From Lepeophtheirus salmonis (taxonomy: Eukaryota; Arthropoda; Copepoda; Siphonostomatoida; Caligidae), in NCBI RefSeq assembly GCF_016086655.4, contig NC_052134.2:12772001-12836000 (forward strand): DNA of 64,000 nucleotides. The letters are read 5' to 3'. A program made the position numbers and the translations under genes. Positions 1 through 11,715 of this stretch are shown one piece after another; the stretch's first letter is position 1, and every line of letters starts with the position of its first letter. Under the pieces are notes generated by a model. That model saw nothing but the letters and a program-made list of their open reading frames with translations, did no database searches and was not told the origin of the DNA.

Positions 1-761
1 AAATAAACGTTTTAGCGATTCCCGTCTTTCGAATAGGATTGTCCGGCATTTGCCTCTTTTTAGAAAGACACTTTTGTGAAACTTTGCCAAATACAGTATT
101 CAAATAGTGAGTTCTGACCTTGTGAATCATTGCCTCTATGCTGAAAAATACATAAATTCCTCCTTTTTTTATACGGAATAATCGTATACTACTATAAAAA
201 CTAATGCGTTCCATAAAAAGACAGATTAATCGAATGAAAGCCCAATTGAGGAACATAAATAGTTATCATCCTCCATCCACTGTTCCTATATTGAAATTCT
301 GAAGTCCTTTTCTTCTTAAGTCCACTCTGCTTCGTCTCTTACTCTAAGAAAAATATTTCATTGATAAGAGTCCTTCAGTTTCCTCGATGTACGAGTAGGT
401 ATATAATCCAGAAGTAATTTATATCAATCACATTTATTAAGTGGAGTTTGTGACTTATAATTTATATGGATATGACCTGGACCCTTGATTTCTTTATTAC
501 TTTTGTATATTGGAAAATGAGTGGAAGATTATTCTAGAATCTTAAAGATAATGTGCCTCACTTTTGTCTGCAATGCATTTTCTATTCTTCTAATAAATAT
601 ATATTTAAGATCCTCATTTTTATAGCAGTATCATCTGATATTTAAACCATAGCATCATAAGGAGCTGACTTTTTAAAATAAACTTTAATCAATGGTACAA
701 TATGTCTCTCCCTCCCTTTCCTCGCCCTCCCTCGACGTCCAGCCCTAGTTAGTCCTTACCC

Positions 762-935
762 TCAACTCATGAAAGACGGAGAGTAACAATGAGTGTTTGC
801 TTGGGAGGTAGGATTGTAAGCCCTCGTTGGACTCGGAGTAGAATTGAGGATCATATTGGATTCCAGCCTATATGTCCTTGCTATATACGGAATGAGATTT
901 GTGTTTATTTCCTTTCTCTCATAGTGTATGCCTTC
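762..935 (+). repeat. Dispersed repeat family A, copy 1
   Basis: This copy contains the family hallmark GTTGGACTCGGAGTAGAATT and, further on, a TTTGTGTTTATTTCC segment. Related copies occur near 9700-9950, 47810-48010, 48100-48245, 50990-51240, 51660-52030, 55790-56120 and 56820-57010, on both strands. The copies are diverged and I see no coding potential, so this is a non-coding interspersed family of roughly 200-350 bp. Exact ends are uncertain. Confidence 0.6.
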
Positions 936-984
936 TTGGGACTCATACTTGATATTTTTAATACATAAAAACCATACCATCGAA

Positions 985-1135
985 CCTAGGAGGCTGAAAT
1001 TTTGCATGGATCCCTCTTTTGAGCTTGCCGGTGGTGTTGATTTTTGGGGAGATAACAGAGGTCGTTTTTTTCAGCTCATGGAGACTAGATAAGGGGTTGA
1101 GTTATTTATCAATAAGTGATTGGTGTTTCAATAAA
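985..1135 (+). repeat. Dispersed repeat family B, copy 1
   Basis: It starts with AGGAGGCTGAAATTTTGCAT and ends near GAGACTAGATAAGG and GGGTTGAGTTAT-like text. The same order of motifs is found at 33632-33825. There is no open frame. It is probably a non-autonomous dispersed element. Confidence 0.5.
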
Positions 1136-2639
1136 CAACTATAGGAGTAATTAAGTTTTCTAAATTTATTCAAAATCAAAAAAGTTATGAGCTATATAAA
1201 GAATATAGAAAATAATAAAGAAATCGGTGAAAATTGCAATTTCGTATATTTCAGGTACAAAAAAAGAGAGCCTCCAATAGAATATGGGATTAGTAAATGG
1301 AATAAAGTTTGTAGAAATTAGTCTGGAGATTCGTTTGCATATAAATTTACGAAATAAAAATTGATGTTTAACTGAAATATCTGTTATTTCCTTAATAATT
1401 TTTCAATTTTTTTCATTTTTTCTCTTTTTTCCCACATTTTTTCATCAAACGTCAATTATCAGTTTTAAGAAGAATTGTCACTAGACGATGCTTATTGGAA
1501 AGTATTTTTAATTTTTGGAACATTTTATGACATAATTTTTGCAATATTAGCAAAAATGAACCAGTTATCGAGTGTTATTTTTTTGATAACATTATTCTTC
1601 ATAACTTTTTTGTTTTTGCAAGTACGAAAAAAATAATGGTAGGTTTGTGTTTCTTTTACATTTCTAATAAATGATATTATTGATTTTTTGCAAAATTTGT
1701 GCAAATTTTTTTTTCAATTTTCTTCGCGAAATTCGATTTAGGAATTTTTTTAAGTAAATAAAAGATGTACTTTTCATCTAGACAATTTTTTACATGCATA
1801 TATGTTGGGCTGTTATTTAAGTTTATATAACATATTATTTTTTTTTATTTTCTTAATAATATAATATTAGTAAGGTTACAAGAGACAATAATAAGAGTTT
1901 TTTTTTTTTTGCGATGCTGAGACTTTGTAGATTACCTGACTTAACCGGATTGATATAGTCTGAAGAATCCAAGAGAATTAGAATTATCAGGATTTTGTTC
2001 TACCTTAACGAAATATTCTTATTATAATTATTAGTATATGTAGTATATACAAGTATTTTCTGAATATTTTTTTTAATTTTCTTAATTAATTTGACCATTT
2101 TCAATGTGATTTTCCTCTCCCTTCTAAGCCCCAAAAAAGCCGGGTAATTTTTATCTGGTCAAAGTAAAGGCAATGAGTCCTTATACTATCTGGAGGAGTA
2201 CAAGCTCCAATCACACAACCTGTTGTGGTGATAAACATCAATTTTTATGAAAAATTCCTGTTGGTAAACTCATATGGTCCAAATATAAATAGTTTGACTT
2301 TCTTTTAGTTTTTAACAACATCACGTGCTGTTTTATTTAACTCTTCCATTTTGGGTTAGCATTTTTAATCACCTAAAATGGTTTTTGGGCCCAAAATGAT
2401 GGACTTACTTCATGTTCACAGGGTCAAAATCAAATTAGATATTTTTCAAAAGGTTTTCGAAAGTAAATCGTAAAAAAATAATTGAACTAATTATTTAAAT
2501 GGATAAATTTGTCCTTCAAAAATAAAGTATCAACTTCAGTTCGTGTTTGTACAAGATTATGATGTATCAGTTTCATTCAAATGATATTAACTTTATTTAA
2601 TAGATATTAATCTTGTAATAATAAAATAATTCATTCATT

Positions 2640-2795
2640 ATGGTAAACAAGTGTGTCTTTGTTGGGTGTCAAACTGGAGCCGATAGATTAAAAAACTATT
2701 TCGATTTCCCAAATTTTAAATTAATAAAATAAAATAATTTTAAGTAATATATAATATAATTCCAATGGAGGAATAACCCAGCTTGGGAAGTTACC
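2640..2795 (+). pseudogene. THAP zinc-finger N-terminus (P-element-like remnant)
   Basis: From the ATG at 2640 a 30-residue frame reads MVNKCVFVGC and, further on, NYFDFPNF before a TAA at 2730-2732. The C-x4-C pair followed by an aromatic FxFP segment is the start of a C2CH THAP DNA-binding domain. A possible continuation with a conserved Trp (QWRNN) lies at about 2764-2790 in another frame. The Cys-His half is not found next to it. THAP domains occur in P-element-type transposases and in host proteins derived from them. Because a P-element transposase remnant lies just downstream on the opposite strand, I read this as a transposon fragment and not a host gene. Confidence 0.5.
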
Positions 2796-2813
2796 TTTGA
2801 GTGAGTAGAGTAT

Positions 2814-4000
2814 TTACACACAATTTTTAAAATTATGTACCATATGGAAAAACGATATATTGTTTTTGTTGGAGTTCATTGGATTCCATATTGAAGTCGA
2901 AAGACATCCATTACACATATAATCAACAAGCCTTTTTCTGTTAATTGGATGATTGTCAAATGACATGCTCATGACATAGAAGCTTAAATCATCCAACATT
3001 TTTAAATGATGTCATATTCATAAGATGCTGAAAACTTAACAATTTTGATGAGGCAACTACATCCTTGTATCGAGATGTTAACGAAGAAATCATCAATGTT
3101 AAAACTGTTTTACATACATTCCCATCAACTTCTCTATAGAATTTTCCACTTGCAAACTCGAATCTTTAACATTTATAAACTATAATAATAAAACTAAAAA
3201 CTAATCTTAATAAATTTACAAAATGACTTACCTTCATCTATCATCAAATGAATATATCGTTGGAAGCTGGATAATTCTTTTATTCTTTGTTTTAAATATG
3301 TTTTAGTAGAATCATTTATTCCACATTCTACACTTAAAAAGCTAGTTATTCTCGTCAGATAATTACTACGAGGTAGCGATCAGAATTTTCTAACACCATT
3401 ATACAAGCTTAGTGATCTTCTAAACCATATGACAGTATTTCTCTTTTTTTTTTTTTTAAATAAAAGAAAGAATTGTTCTTTTATATAATTCATTTTAACT
3501 GTAAGGTCATCAGACATTTCCTCTTCTAATTCACTCTAGGACATAAAAATAATGATAATTTATCTCCGTGACAAAATAAATTAAAAGTTAAATTCCGAAT
3601 TTTTTTTTATATCGTATGATATTTCTGGTACACCTTCTTCATCTTTGAGACAAAATAAAATTATAAATTTTGTTTCGCTTATGAAACTTATATCTTTCGG
3701 AAGTTACTTATTCATTGCCTTAAAAATAAGATCATCAAATGTGTTGTCTATTGTTGGGTTTAAAGTTATTTTCTTAACTACAGGACTAATTTTGGTCACA
3801 TGCAATATAATTTTTAGTAGTTCTCTTCTTTAATGGTTTATTTTTGGGAGAAATTGAAGGGTAGGCCTCAGGCTTAAGTCTTTGTGTTTTCTGTCCTTTA
3901 GGAATATAAAAATAATATCTTTTGTTAAAATGTAATAATCTGACAAATCTGGACAAAGTACTGTTGATCTCTGCTAAAACAATAATATAAATATTCATTT
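2814..4000 (-). pseudogene. P-element/THAP9-like transposase remnant
   Basis: Read on the minus strand, 3998-3786 encodes a THAP C-terminal half: an LHFNK segment followed by RLKPEAYPSI, matching the Cys-His and AvPsi parts of the domain. The first Cys of the CxxH pair is replaced by Arg. Near 3270-3232 is a piece ending HLMIDE, like the DE-containing start of the P-element catalytic region. It is followed by a good donor (GTAAGT) and a 68-nt intron to an acceptor at 3164. From 3163 downwards the frame resembles the catalytic core, and 2999-2814 gives SFDNHPINRK followed by a VHNFKN segment, the hallmark S-D-N-H and fD-vH-K pattern. Stops and frameshifts separate the blocks. The homology call rests on remembered motifs. 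Confidence 0.55.
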
Positions 4001-5883
4001 ATGTCTAATACACTTCCTTTGATAGCCACAAATGTTATGTGGTCCGTATTACATGATAAGTTTGAAATTTGAGAAATGTATCAGATTTTGTCCCATGGTT
4101 TTCACTTTATAAAATATTCAAATATTTTTTTAAAGTCATTTCATTTATAAGAAGTAAACAAATGATCCATTGCAACAGTGTTTCCAATTTTTGTTCAATG
4201 TGTCTAATTGTTCAACCTTAATATCCCTTGTTTACAGGGGTACCATTCCTTCCAGTAGCTCTGAGGTAATTGATACTGTTGGTAGTTTCAACAATTGCGG
4301 CATGCAACTCATTTGCAATGTGTAGTACTTTTCCTGAAACTTGTAGGAAATGATATTTGGTTATAATTTCGGGCTCTGAAATGAAATAACATTATATGTG
4401 TAGTGTCTACGCACTCAACCTGCTTGATCCTTTAATATAAATCTACTCTTTTATTTATTTGATTATGTGTGCCTTATTTTACTTTTATCTTATTTTACAT
4501 ATGCAATTTCAGTGTGTGAATCCCCACGAAGAAGATGCTAGTACTCGTGTCTATTGTGCCTTTATATAGAATATATTATCCCTATTGTTAAATCGTAATA
4601 CAGCCTCATTCTTTCTTCCCGACGTTCTTATCTTCCTGGTCCTGGCCTGGTGACGAGTTTAGTAAAGAGCACCACAATTTTTTCTTCCATGTTTTTTTTT
4701 GTTTTTTTGGCAAATTGAGAAGGATATTGTGTTCTATCCTTACGTCCATACAATTTGAAACAGATGAATACTTTTTTTTGTTTGTGTTTCTGGAGTAACT
4801 AATTACAATATTTTTCTACTTGATAAAATAATTTTGTTGTGGAGAGCAAATTTTATGTACTACAAAGTCTAAGATCTTTCAATAAGGCATTGTCATATGC
4901 AGATGCAGCTATGACGGACAAACCATATCTCATGAGTAATTGACTGGATTATGAGCGATCTGCAGTTTTTTTAAACGAATTATGTCTCTTTTTTTTAGTT
5001 GCGTTAGAAGAAACATCACCAATTTCCAATTTTATCGATGTTTTTATCATCAAAATTTGTTAAAGTTTTTGATATTTTGGAGTATCTTCCTTTTGTGTTT
5101 CCATAAATATGTATGTATTTCCCCATTGGTATGTTAAATACTAAAAAAGTTTCTATAATAATATAAATTGCTTAACAAATAGAAAATCTATAATTATTTA
5201 ATTTTAGTTGTATCCCGTCAATAATTACTTAATAAGCTTTAACTTATAAAACTGACAATATAAAAAAGTAAAAAAAAAAACTACCAACAAATTCAAAAAA
5301 ATAATGAAAAATAAATTTCCTTTCATATGCCATAATTATTAAAATAAGATTTTGTTCTTATTTTAATTCGACTTTATTGTGAAGTACTTCCGGTAAACTG
5401 AAACTTTGACCGGATGGAGCCTAACAACTTTTGATGGACAAAAAAAAAAATTAAATGTCATAGCCAACACCTAAACACATCCCTTATTAATAAATTAAAT
5501 CACTTGTAGCAATGGCCGCGGCAGCTCGTATGCCAATGCCATATCTAATGATTATTTATGAGAATAAACTATCAATAATAGTGATTGAAAAACTGACATC
5601 AATCATAAATATGTAGATCATTAAAGGTCTTATTAAGAGTTACATAAGAGAGTTTGGTAGTCCAAAACTATGAATAGGTATATATTTAATAGTGTGTCTT
5701 ATTTGGCAGTAATGAACAAATATCAATATATTTGATAATAATGGTGGTAGGGCAGCAAAACGTGGACTGTAAATTAATGTTAATTTTCTCTCATTACTAT
5801 GAAAAGGTTTAGTGATTATGCTTTGATATTCTGCTTCCACCGTTCTTTTTACATAAAGAAACTATACTAATCGTTTCATCATC
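4001..5883. other. AT-rich non-coding stretch
   Basis: No gene is recognised. The minus-strand open frame at 5640-5840 has no family resemblance and no splice-consistent neighbours. There are several homopolymer runs, for example near 5270 and 5440. Confidence 0.5.
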
Positions 5884-6431
5884 ATGAGTGAGCAACAAGC
5901 AAAAAGGGAGCACATCTAGGATCTCCCAGGTACTGGAGTTGATATGATCAAGATTGTGGACATTGTTAAGGGTTCTAGGAGCCTTGTTTTAAGTTGCCCA
6001 TGATAAAAAAATAGACAAGATCTCTTCGGGATGTCAGGAAGGGAAAGGCATAATTTAAAGAGGGATAAAAAGGTCTTGTTAAGTATGGAGATAAAGAAGG
6101 ATCCCACTAAGTCGATGGATCGCCTCGCCAACGACCTATCTGTGGCTCCTAGGACCATCAGGAGGGCTATAAACACAACTTGGTATTAGCTTCTTTCACA
6201 AGGACCCCCCACCTTCTGACAGAGAGGAAGAAAGCCAGGAGGCTCGAGAGATTCAAGAAAGTCATTATTTGGATCAAGGTAAATGGAAATGGGTCACTTG
6301 TGAAATTTTCTCAGGAAATTAGATTTTCCCAGTTGATCAATTCCACAACTACTGGAACGACCGTTGGCTTTCGGAAACAAAAGAAAAGGTCAAAGGGCTT
6401 TACCAAACCAAATATCCGGCCCAAAAAATAG
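5884..6431 (+). pseudogene. Tc1/mariner-superfamily transposase, N-terminal half
   Basis: Several frames together read as the first half of an IS630/Tc1/mariner-type transposase. A helix-turn-helix segment encodes SVAPRTIRRAIN (about 6130-6172). It is followed by an R-x-P-x-LLTER-x-KARRLERFKK linker (about 6195-6265) and then a QFYNRQND-like and LSETKEK-like stretch near 6330-6400. The first catalytic Asp block is degraded. Stops and frame changes occur throughout. The sequence ends at the point where the mariner terminal repeat at 6440 begins, and the second half of the transposase is not found beyond it. It is therefore truncated, probably by insertion plus deletion or by recombination. Confidence 0.6.
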
Positions 6432-6439
6432 TCGAAAAA

Positions 6440-7295
6440 TAGGTTCGAAAAAGTTATTTCGTATTTTTTTCTCTATTTCGATACTTCATAAGAACGGGTA
6501 GAATCATCGAATTTATGCCCCGTTCCTTTCGATAACTTGTTGCCAACAAGATTCCAGCTTCATAATGCCCTTTTCATAGAAGCCCTTTTCTCTATTGGGG
6601 AAAAAATCGGAAAACCACTCTTTACAGGCCTCTGTTGATGCCAAATTTGTAACTCGAAACACATTGGCCACAGGGGGTTGGCCATGTTCGGACTGTAGAG
6701 TGGATCCATAACAACTTCTCATCCAAGCTCCTGGAGCTTCTGGCGCGTCATCAGAGATGTGTGCAGCCCGGGGTTGTCTTGATTAAACATGATTCCTCTC
6801 CTATTCACCAATGCTGGCCCCTTCTGTTGGATCGCCAGCTTCAAACGGTCGATTTGTTCACAGTTGGGGGCAGAATTGAGCGTATGTCTATAGTGGACCA
6901 GCTCATAGTAGATTTTCCATGAAAATCCCACCAAACGCCTTTTTGGTTATTAATTCTGGCTTGGCCGCTTTGTTGTTTTTGGACCACGATATCTGTTGGT
7001 TGACATTGACCTAAGTGATCCATTTTTCCTTGACAGTCACAATCCGATTTATAAATGGATCGATTTTGTTTCAGTTAAAAAATACGGCGAATTTCTTCCT
7101 ATGAGACCTCCATACTCGATGCACCATAATGCAATACTGAATTGGCTAAGCGCAATACTGTACAAACGCGTTTCTAGTATACATTAACATCTTTACAATA
7201 CCTTATCGTACGATCTGATGTGACCAATAATGAACAAAATAAACTCAGTTAAATTAAAGGCCATAAAATACAAAATTACTTTTTCCCTACCCTAA
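6440..7295 (-). mobile_element. mariner element with both ends, internally deleted
   Basis: The left edge starts AGGTTCGAAAAAGTTATTTC. The right edge is the reverse complement of a TTAGGT(T/A)GGGAAAAAGTAATTT-type terminal repeat. This gives an element of about 856 bp in minus orientation, shorter than the usual 1.3 kb. The 5' part (about 7120-7000) encodes MEVS..EEIRRIFF, the mariner helix-turn-helix start. The 3' part (6934-6515) encodes the catalytic core and C-terminus, with KIYYELVHYRHTLNSA, HTSLMTRQKLQELG and WQQVIERNG. The second catalytic Asp block reads FNQDN in place of the usual HHDNA. The middle, including the first Asp region, is missing. It cannot encode transposase but may retain ends that could be acted on in trans. 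Confidence 0.75.
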
Positions 7296-8204
7296 TATAT
7301 AAAATTGAAGAGTTTGTACTAGGTCAATTGAATATAAGAATTCATAGCTAGTTTAAAAAAATATTTATTTGTATGTTAAAAATAGATCATCAGGATTGAC
7401 TATATCTTTTAAGAATGGTACTTTTTGAAAAATTAGTATGGATAACAAGTATCAGGGTAAACTATTATGATCGTGGCGTCTATGTTTTACAAATTCTAGT
7501 TATTCTTTTAAAAAATCTATTAATTAAGCAAAGTGTATCTGTATGTACATATTTACAACAGAAAAAACAGTAATTTTTGATCGAAGAAAATATAATGAAG
7601 TTATATTAATGAAATATTACAGTTGTTTTCCATGTATTATTGAGTGTGTATAGAGGGTGCACTGCATATAGTGCTCACTGATGTATATCTAGAGATGGGT
7701 TGTAGTAAGAGCGGCAGAAGATGGCTGGAGCGAGACATTTGGTATTGTTGAATTAAGATCATTGTTTATATCAACTGCTTGTTATATGATTTTGGAGGGC
7801 GAAAATGGAGAACCTTCTACTTTTTAAATAGTATTAATAAAGGATATTTATTTTATTTTGCGTTTTTAAATCAATTTACACCAAAGATAGGCAATAATTT
7901 GTCTTTTAGAGGAAGAAGCTTACATACCACGACTTATTAAATAATGTACAAAAATGAAAAAAGAGCACACGCATCAACTTCTCTTCCCTTTTTAATCGGT
8001 ATAATTAGTCTCTTTTTTACATAGATCCCTTATATAAAGGGTTGTTTCAAAATTTCAAACCTAATTATTAACACAATATTTAATTTATCAATAAAAGTAA
8101 CTAAATTTAGAGCTAATAAAAATCTATACGTCTATTTATTGCAATATTTTTTTTATTATTGACTTATTCTATTTATTCGCTATCATTCGTAACTATTGAG
8201 GATA
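7296..8204. other. AT-rich non-coding stretch
   Basis: I see nothing recognisable between the mariner element and the next transposase remnant. Only short open frames and A/T runs are present. Confidence 0.5.
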
Positions 8205-8720
8205 ATCGTCGTTGAAATGAGTTACATGCTGTAGGGATAACTTTTTCGGGTGGTCCGTCCCATGCAGCTTTGAGGGCATTTTGTAGAGTTCCCAAACATT
8301 GATAGGACCGGACTTTTTCCATCTACTCTAGATTCTCCTTTACAAATAATTGCAGAGATTGACATGTGGAATTGAAGGTGACCCACATTGATTTGTACCC
8401 CAAAATGAACGTGCTGGTACAACCATTCTTAAGTTCAGCGTCGGGTATATATGGGAGCCCCATCTTGCTGGAAAACGAACAAGGGTTACTTTCAAACATG
8501 GAAGCAAAACAGGTTCTAAAATCCTTCAAATGTAGTCATACTGGTTTATACTGAGTCCTTCGGGCAAAAAAAAAAAAATGAGGGAAGTTTGTCTCCGTCA
8601 CTCAATATTCCGGCTAAGACTGTAAGAGATCGGCTGTTGGTAAGAACAGATATAGTTTAATCGTCGTATTGAGCGAGAGTTGGAGCGGGCTTGCCATTTT
8701 AAAAGAGCGAAAATATCGCT
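8205..8720 (-). pseudogene. Decayed Tc1/mariner-superfamily transposase (central and C-terminal part)
   Basis: On the minus strand, about 8665-8560 reads TVLAGILSDGDKLPSFFF, matching the beta-strand region between the first and second catalytic Asp of this superfamily (typical form G-V-S-x-D-G-x-K-M-P-x-F-F). It is followed by LSINQYDYI. Two overlapping frames then cover 8529-8222. In one of them a P-D-A-E-P-L-E-W block parallels the PDANPLEY block of the copies at 53.4 kb. No catalytic block survives intact. The element ends were not identified. Confidence 0.45.
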
Positions 8721-9699
8721 TTAAAAGGAAAAAATTGAATTTGAAATTTTTTGTAACATATCTACATAAACAAAGACATCTTTTACTACAGTAAAAATAA
8801 TGATTAATATATAGAAAAGTACAATTCCAAGAAATTAAGCACTAGATATAATACTTGTAGTAATAGTAACATCATATATAAATGATGATGTTAGTAAATA
8901 CGTCATTTTAACTGTTACAGTTATCATAAATGACTAATAAGGACAAGTCCTATGACTGACAAACTTTATTAGGACCGGATTGAGAGGACTGCAGTCTTTT
9001 TAGTTTATGGGGATCCAACACTACTGATGATGATTTTTATTTATGTTACTCGTTTGTTAAGAAGTACCTCATACAATTTGGAGTGAAACGACTAATTGAT
9101 CCTTAGGAGTTAGGACCGTTGAATAGTTAAATATATTGACTGATAAAAAAAAACTGATAACTAAATCATTCCTTGAACCGATCCAACATTAATAATCAGT
9201 TAAAACTTTTTGTTCATAAATTCCAATAATATTTTTTAATGCTGTAATTCAAAATATTATTTGTGGAAATACTCCCCAATGCATAAATTTAATTTATTCA
9301 TAATTCCATAAAAAAATAAAGAAGTTAATAGGATTTTTACGAAGCTTAACATTTCTTGAATTTAAGAAGTAAGCAAAAAATGAAAAATGTAAATAATAAT
9401 TAAAGACAATTTTTAAATAAAGCGAACATTATGGGAAAAAATGCTATTCGGAATGAAATATGTATGACCGTACAAAATACAAACATCAAAGTTAAAAAAC
9501 AAGAAATAATTTGTTAAATAACGCAAGAAAAGAATCAAAACATTTGTAACGCAACCTATTTAACTTATGAATAGTGACAGAGTTAGAAAATATGAAATTT
9601 GAAGATCCCGCCCTTTTTGTAATTGCTAGCGAAACATAAATATTTATTTACCAAAACTGTTCTAATATTTTCTTTCTTACAGAAGAAGAATGAGTATAA

Positions 9700-9950
9700 A
9701 ATAATTGCTATTGCCTGAAAGACGAAGGGTTACTATGAAGAGATTTGTTGAGGAGTTATTAAGTCCTTACTGAATTCGGAGTAAAATTGATGATCAACCT
9801 CATTGTAATTCTTGTGTATATCATTGCTAAATATGGAGTAGGCTTTGTGTTTATTTCCTTTATGTCATAGCTGCTCACAGCTAATTTAATTAAACTTCAT
9901 GACAACTAAGTTGCTCACCTCCTAAACATTCTTCTAATTGTCGGGATGAT
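9700..9950 (+). repeat. Dispersed repeat family A, copy 2
   Basis: It contains GAATTCGGAGTAAAATTGAT and TTTGTGTTTATTTCC, in the same order as at 762-935. It ends with a GCTCACCTCC..ACATTCTTC..TTGTC segment that is shared with the copy at 47810-48010. Confidence 0.55.
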
Positions 9951-10204
9951 AAGGTCAATATTTTTTTTTGTAACATTCCGCTGTGTCATAAAATTTAAAT
10001 CTCTAGACATTGATGTTAATCGTTTGCATATTTCAATTCGCCCGGTTTTTTTATATGGAAACCTGAGACTGAATTTTCATTTCTTAAGCTTTTATAATTA
10101 TTCTTTAATTTTTGAGCTGCTTTCCTACAAAATATTCTAAAATTGTCAGGGTTGATGTTCCGGTTTTATTTTTTTCACATGCTTAAAATGCTTCTGATTA
10201 ACAA

Positions 10205-10345
10205 AAATTAAGTTTCAAATATGTACTTTTTTTTAAATTTCAAAAATCCAAAGCTATTCAGAAAAAATTTTGAAAAATTATTTTTTAAATATTAAATTTT
10301 TCGTTAAAGAAAATCAAACATTAAATCTTTTGCTCTGCTGCATAA
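10205..10345. repeat. AT-rich MITE-family internal sub-repeats
   Basis: This block contains CAAAAATCCAAAGCTATTCA and related TTAAATTTTT units. They are also found inside the terminal-inverted-repeat elements at 22181-22546, 30543-30874 and 61750-62245. The conserved ends are not visible here. Confidence 0.4.
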
Positions 10346-11119
10346 TTTGGACGAATGACCTAATAAAAACAAAATTCCTTAAATGGGGGGGGGCTGGGCT
10401 CCTCCAGCTTACTTACTCATTGAAGTATTATACCTTTTAACAAGAAATGGATGCTCCCTTTTGATAAAATTCTTCCAACAATTGCAGAGTTTAAAACATT
10501 TGGTTATTTCATTGTATTTGTTGATTTAAAAAAAATACCAACTAAAGATTCGTTGCTCATTATCAAAGCAAGATGCTCCACTCTAAGTTCAAAATTTTTA
10601 TCACATTAATAATTATAAAACCGAGTGTTAGTCAATGGACATGTCATTAGTTTTTGAATCAAACGATAAGCTTAATAAGTATGCATTTCACAGAAATCTA
10701 CGTGCCAAAGGTATATAAGAAAAAATAAAAGGAATTAAAAGCAAGAAGATCAGAGGAAATAATAATAAATCATGGAATGATAGACAGAATATGAATTCCA
10801 TCGTGCAAATTTTACTGGAAAAAAATACCGTTAGGGAAAATTACCATTGTGAAAAATTTGCCATAGGGATAACTTAAAGTCATTTAATAAAAAAATTAGA
10901 TAATATCTTCCCAAGACTTTTTTTGTTTAATGAAAGGCACAAAAAGAGGTTAAAAGCCTTTAAAGCCCCTCTCAATACCTTAAAATGAACACTGTACCCA
11001 TGGGCTCAAAAATTCAAAAGTACATTAACTAAAAAACTAACAAAGGAAAAATACTAGTTATTTTTAAATGGAACAGTCTTGGTAAAATCGGGACTTCTGG
11101 TCAACCTACTATAAACCAT

Positions 11120-11545
11120 ATGAATAGTAATATAATTACAATTTATGCGCGCTCGGAATTTATTTATCAGTATTCGGAGGGAGTTTACATAATTTGTGAA
11201 GTGATGGCGGTGGTTTTTAACCTGCGTGGTGGTCCTGTGTTTTCTAAATCAACCCATGGCCCGATGTTTATTTGGAAGGCCCTATATGCTTTTGAAGTAG
11301 CGGTGGTCGTTTTTAACCTGCTTGATGTATTTACCGTAGGCCTTAATCAACCCATGGGCTCAAGTTGATTTTGAAGTATTTGGAGCGTGCCTAAAATGTG
11401 AAGTGGCAGTGGGGTTTGAAGCTGAATGGTATCCTTGGCATAGTCTTAACTCGTGGTTCATTTTGAAGTATTTGGAGGGGCTCAAAGCTATTTTGAAGTG
11501 GTGGCAGCGGCTTTTAAACTGATTGGTATTCCTTCCATTCACAAA
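11120..11545 (+). repeat. Degenerate minisatellite of about 110-130 bp units
   Basis: Units share a TTTTGAAGT(A/G) segment, a GGCGGTGGTTTTTAACCTGC-type segment and AATCAACCCATGG(G/C). At least three diverged units are visible, near 11200, 11290 and 11380-11540. A further unit with the same CAACCCATGGGC core lies at 18727-18875. The 82-residue open frame through this block follows the repeat and I do not regard it as a gene. Confidence 0.5.
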
Positions 11546-11579
11546 ACAAGTTTTGGGCCGTTGTATTCTGATGTTGTTG

Positions 11580-11715
11580 TTAAATGACGGGAAATTTTTT
11601 CATTGGCAATTTCCCACAACGGTCATTTTCTCCATGGTAATTTTCCCCAATGACAACTTTCTCATTGGTAATTTTACACTGGTAATTTTCACCAGGCCAA
11701 TTTTCCTAGAACCGA
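11580..11715. repeat. Tandem short repeats of the GGTAATTTTC type
   Basis: About six irregular copies of a roughly 20-bp unit of the form CCA-TGG-AATTTTC are present, often with local palindromic symmetry. Isolated units recur near 10825, 21550, 32080 and 54150. Confidence 0.45.

Larger units (their letters stand above)
1..2639. other. AT-rich non-coding stretch
   Basis: I find no convincing coding region here. The open frames are short and have no recognisable composition. Two dispersed repeats, at about 762-935 and 985-1135, are listed separately. The remainder is AT-rich with many A and T runs. Confidence 0.6.
8721..11119. other. Non-coding stretch with dispersed repeats
   Basis: No gene is recognised. 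The block 9525-9570 (AACGCAAGAAAAGAATCAAA up to GTAACGCAACC) matches the right half of the small inverted-repeat element at 18536-18661. A family A repeat lies at 9700-9950. Sub-repeats of the AT-rich MITE family lie at about 10205-10345. Confidence 0.5.

Noticed and set aside
11120..11368. 82-residue open frame that looks like a small protein
   Set aside because: It runs through diverged minisatellite units, and its apparent repeats follow the DNA repeat.
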